Source: Treponema sp. (GTDB lineage: Bacteria > Spirochaetota > Spirochaetia > Treponematales > Breznakiellaceae). From it: 35,631 nt of DNA. Shown here in pieces: positions 33,902 through 35,631 of this stretch. Within the stretch, counting starts at the first letter, position 1, and the number at the start of each line of letters is the position of its first letter. The DNA lies in contig JAIRXH010000010.1 in assembly GCA_031268385.1 (NCBI GenBank), positions 1 to 35,631 on the forward strand. Reading direction: 5' to 3'. The translations under genes were made by a program, and so were the position numbers. The notes beneath the pieces are model-generated. The model did not search any database. It was not told where the DNA came from and saw nothing but the letters and a program-made list of their open reading frames with translations.

Positions 33902-35631
33902 AATTATCACAGCATGTCCTGGACAAGGAGAAGAAGGTCAGACAGCACACCGAGGCGGCTTCCGTACAGCCCATTTATGAAAAATCAAAATACGCCTTTG
34001 AGGAATTGTACAGGGATTTGCCCGTGTGGGAACGCACCGCCCGCAGTGTCGCGTATCAGTTTGACAACCAGATCATAGACATTGAAGACGATGATGTAGT
34101 CGTGGGCAGGTATAATTTCAAAAAATTCAGGTCCGATACGCTGCCAGACCAGCATCCCAGAAAAACGGATACCGACAATTCCTATCTTTTTGAAAAGGCG
34201 CGCATTGCCATGAACGAAGAAGTCGCGCAAAAGTATCCGGCCATGCGTACGGATTACGTGGAATGCGGCCTGCATGCCGACGCGTTCTGGAACGGGCACG
34301 AAGCGCACGCTTTCCAGATGGTACTGCATTCAGGATGGCAGGGCATGATGGATTTGGCAAAACGCAATCTTTCCCGGACAAAAGACGAAAAATCAAAAGA
34401 ATATTTTCAGGGGCTTGTCATTACACTGGAGTCCCTGATCCGCTATAACGACAGGTACGCGGAGGAGCTGCTGCGCCGGGGAATGAAGAGCCAGGCGGAA
34501 ATTTGCCGCAGGGTTCCCCGGTATCCGGCCCGCAGCTTCCGCGAGGCGGTGCAGTGCGTAAACATGGTGTATTTTACCGTTACCCAGGAAGCCAGCGGCA
34601 CCTATGGTCCGGGCTGGGTCGACTATTATCTGTGGCCTTATCTTGAAAAGGATCTCCGGGAAGGAACAATTACGGAACAGGAAGCCTACGATCTGTGCGG
34701 TTATCTGATGATCCAGATAGACAGCCGCATCATGCTTGATGAAAACCACAACGACACCATCTGTCTTGGAGGCAGCCACCCCAACGGCACGTCCGCGGTA
34801 AACCCCCTGACCTACATGTTCGCAAACGCGGTAACCGAGCTGGAAATCACCTGCCTTCTGGTATACATCAAAATGCCCGAGAATCCCCCGGAAGACTTTG
34901 TCCAGTTTGCCGCCGAATGGCTGATCCGCGGCAGAAACCGGGGCCAGATACTAAACGACAAGGCAATAGCCGGCTCCCTCGCGTACCGGGGCACCCCGTA
35001 TCACGAAGCCCTTTCCTATACCTCAAACGGATGTATGGAAATTTCCTGCTCCAATGCCAACAGCGATCTTCTGCTGTGCGGCTGGTTTAACATGCCCAAA
35101 TTTGTGGAACTGGCCCTTACGGGCAACAGGGACATGGTAAGCGGAAAGCGCTATGATTCCATTCATTTCAAGGGACTCGCGAATTGCGGCAACTGGGAGG
35201 AATTCTATTCCGATTTTCTCGGGGAAAGCCGGCGTATACTTGTGGATTATTTTGACTGTATCGATATCCTCAGCAAATACAGCGCCATTTACCGTCCTAC
35301 CTACTACGCAAGCGCCATGCTCTGCGACTGTATGCTGCGGGGACGCAACATGTCGGACGGCGGAACACGCTACAATGATTACGGCGTTTCTCCGGTGGGC
35401 ATGGGTACTGCGGCAGATTACCTTTTCGGCATAAAAAAATCCGTCTTCGACGACAAGATCTGCGGTGCCGTCATGTTGGTGGAAACCCTGGAAAAAAACT
35501 TCAGCAATAATGAAATACTGCGGCAGAAACTCAAAAACATCCCCAAATTCGGCCAAGATAACGACGAGGCGGACAAATTTGCCGTTGATTACGCTAATGA
35601 CATTTGTGATATATACGAATGTTATGAAAAC
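33898..35631 (+). CDS. Glycyl radical enzyme (PFL-like), 3' end outside the window
   Basis: The frame runs 578 codons from ATG 33898 to the window edge without a stop. The N-terminal part resembles pyruvate formate-lyase-type enzymes. The active-site Cys is C379 in SNGCMEI, with the acid-base Glu E381, the G-C-x-E arrangement of dehydratase and lyase members rather than the CC of pyruvate formate-lyase. Also visible are RGQILND, ending about 25 residues earlier, and GTAADYLFGIKKSVFDD, typical of the barrel. The usual Arg-containing strand before the active site reads LLVYIKMPENPP here, so it is divergent. The radical Gly loop and any radical-SAM activase lie beyond the window. It acts anaerobically. 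Its role in the operon is unknown. Confidence 0.85.
   Translation, partial: MKLSQHVLDKEKKVRQHTEAASVQPIYEKSKYAFEELYRDLPVWERTARSVAYQFDNQIIDIEDDDVVVGRYNFKKFRSDTLPDQHPRKTDTDNSYLFEKARIAMNEEVAQKYPAMRTDYVECGLHADAFWNGHEAHAFQMVLHSGWQGMMDLAKRNLSRTKDEKSKEYFQGLVITLESLIRYNDRYAEELLRRGMKSQAEICRRVPRYPARSFREAVQCVNMVYFTVTQEASGTYGPGWVDYYLWPYLEKDLREGTITEQEAYDLCGYLMIQIDSRIMLDENHNDTICLGGSHPNGTSAVNPLTYMFANAVTELEITCLLVYIKMPENPPEDFVQFAAEWLIRGRNRGQILNDKAIAGSLAYRGTPYHEALSYTSNGCMEISCSNANSDLLLCGWFNMPKFVELALTGNRDMVSGKRYDSIHFKGLANCGNWEEFYSDFLGESRRILVDYFDCIDILSKYSAIYRPTYYASAMLCDCMLRGRNMSDGGTRYNDYGVSPVGMGTAADYLFGIKKSVFDDKICGAVMLVETLEKNFSNNEILRQKLKNIPKFGQDNDEADKFAVDYANDICDIYECYEN

Noticed and set aside
1-35631. CRISPR arrays, phage genes, insertion sequences, rRNA
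   Set aside because: No regularly spaced direct repeats, transposase, integrase or rRNA sequence was seen; the tandem repeat in lon is short and in frame.

Overview
The window looks like chromosome from a GC-rich spirochaete of the Treponema group, possibly a termite-gut-type treponeme. This is inferred, not proven. The grounds are two FlaB-type core flagellins starting M-I-I-N-H-N, the order flaB-flaB-flaG-fliD, a leftward flgN-flgK-flgL-fliW-csrA operon, Cys-lipoprotein and FecR-type envelope proteins, and no rRNA, phage or IS sequence. Codon use is strongly GC-biased, which creates many long antisense shadow frames. TTG and GTG starts are common.

Layout. (1) 2-3045: the end of an unrecognised surface-type protein, then a long RarA AAA+ ATPase carrying an extra C-terminal methyltransferase-like domain. 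(2) 3046-12572, rightward: two flagellins, FlaG, the filament cap FliD, a protein in the slot where other bacteria place FliS/FliT, a PilZ c-di-GMP receptor, a small unknown protein, TsaE and TsaB (tRNA t6A synthesis), and a PAS/HD-GYP phosphodiesterase. (3) 12622-17064, leftward: flgN-flgK-flgL-fliW-csrA. (4) 17150-17670: tRNA-His, -Arg, -Lys and -Gly. (5) 17863-24092: a lipoprotein, a class III nucleotidyl cyclase, a FecR-domain protein and an outer-membrane barrel protein, the last three with overlapping ends. (6) 24093-24401: a gene-free stretch made of perfect hairpins. (7) 24402-30405: tRNA-Leu, then tig-clpP-clpX-lon, a protein folding and degradation operon. (8) 30428-35631: an IclR-type regulator, then a tightly coupled operon of an IlvD/Edd dehydratase, an SDR oxidoreductase and a glycyl radical enzyme cut off by the window edge.

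How parts fit. The clearest regulatory story is flagellin homeostasis. The window encodes CsrA and FliW, and both flagellin leaders carry a hairpin with an ANGGAN hexaloop 32-33 nt upstream of the start codon, plus a second CsrA-type motif on the Shine-Dalgarno. flaG has a perfect SD-overlapping motif as well. This matches the FliW-CsrA-flagellin partner switch known from Bacillus subtilis, here duplicated over two flagellins. c-di-GMP signalling (PilZ, HD-GYP) and a cyclic nucleotide cyclase sit next to the motility genes. The last 5 kb looks like an anaerobic catabolic module of unknown substrate and is the best candidate for new biochemistry.
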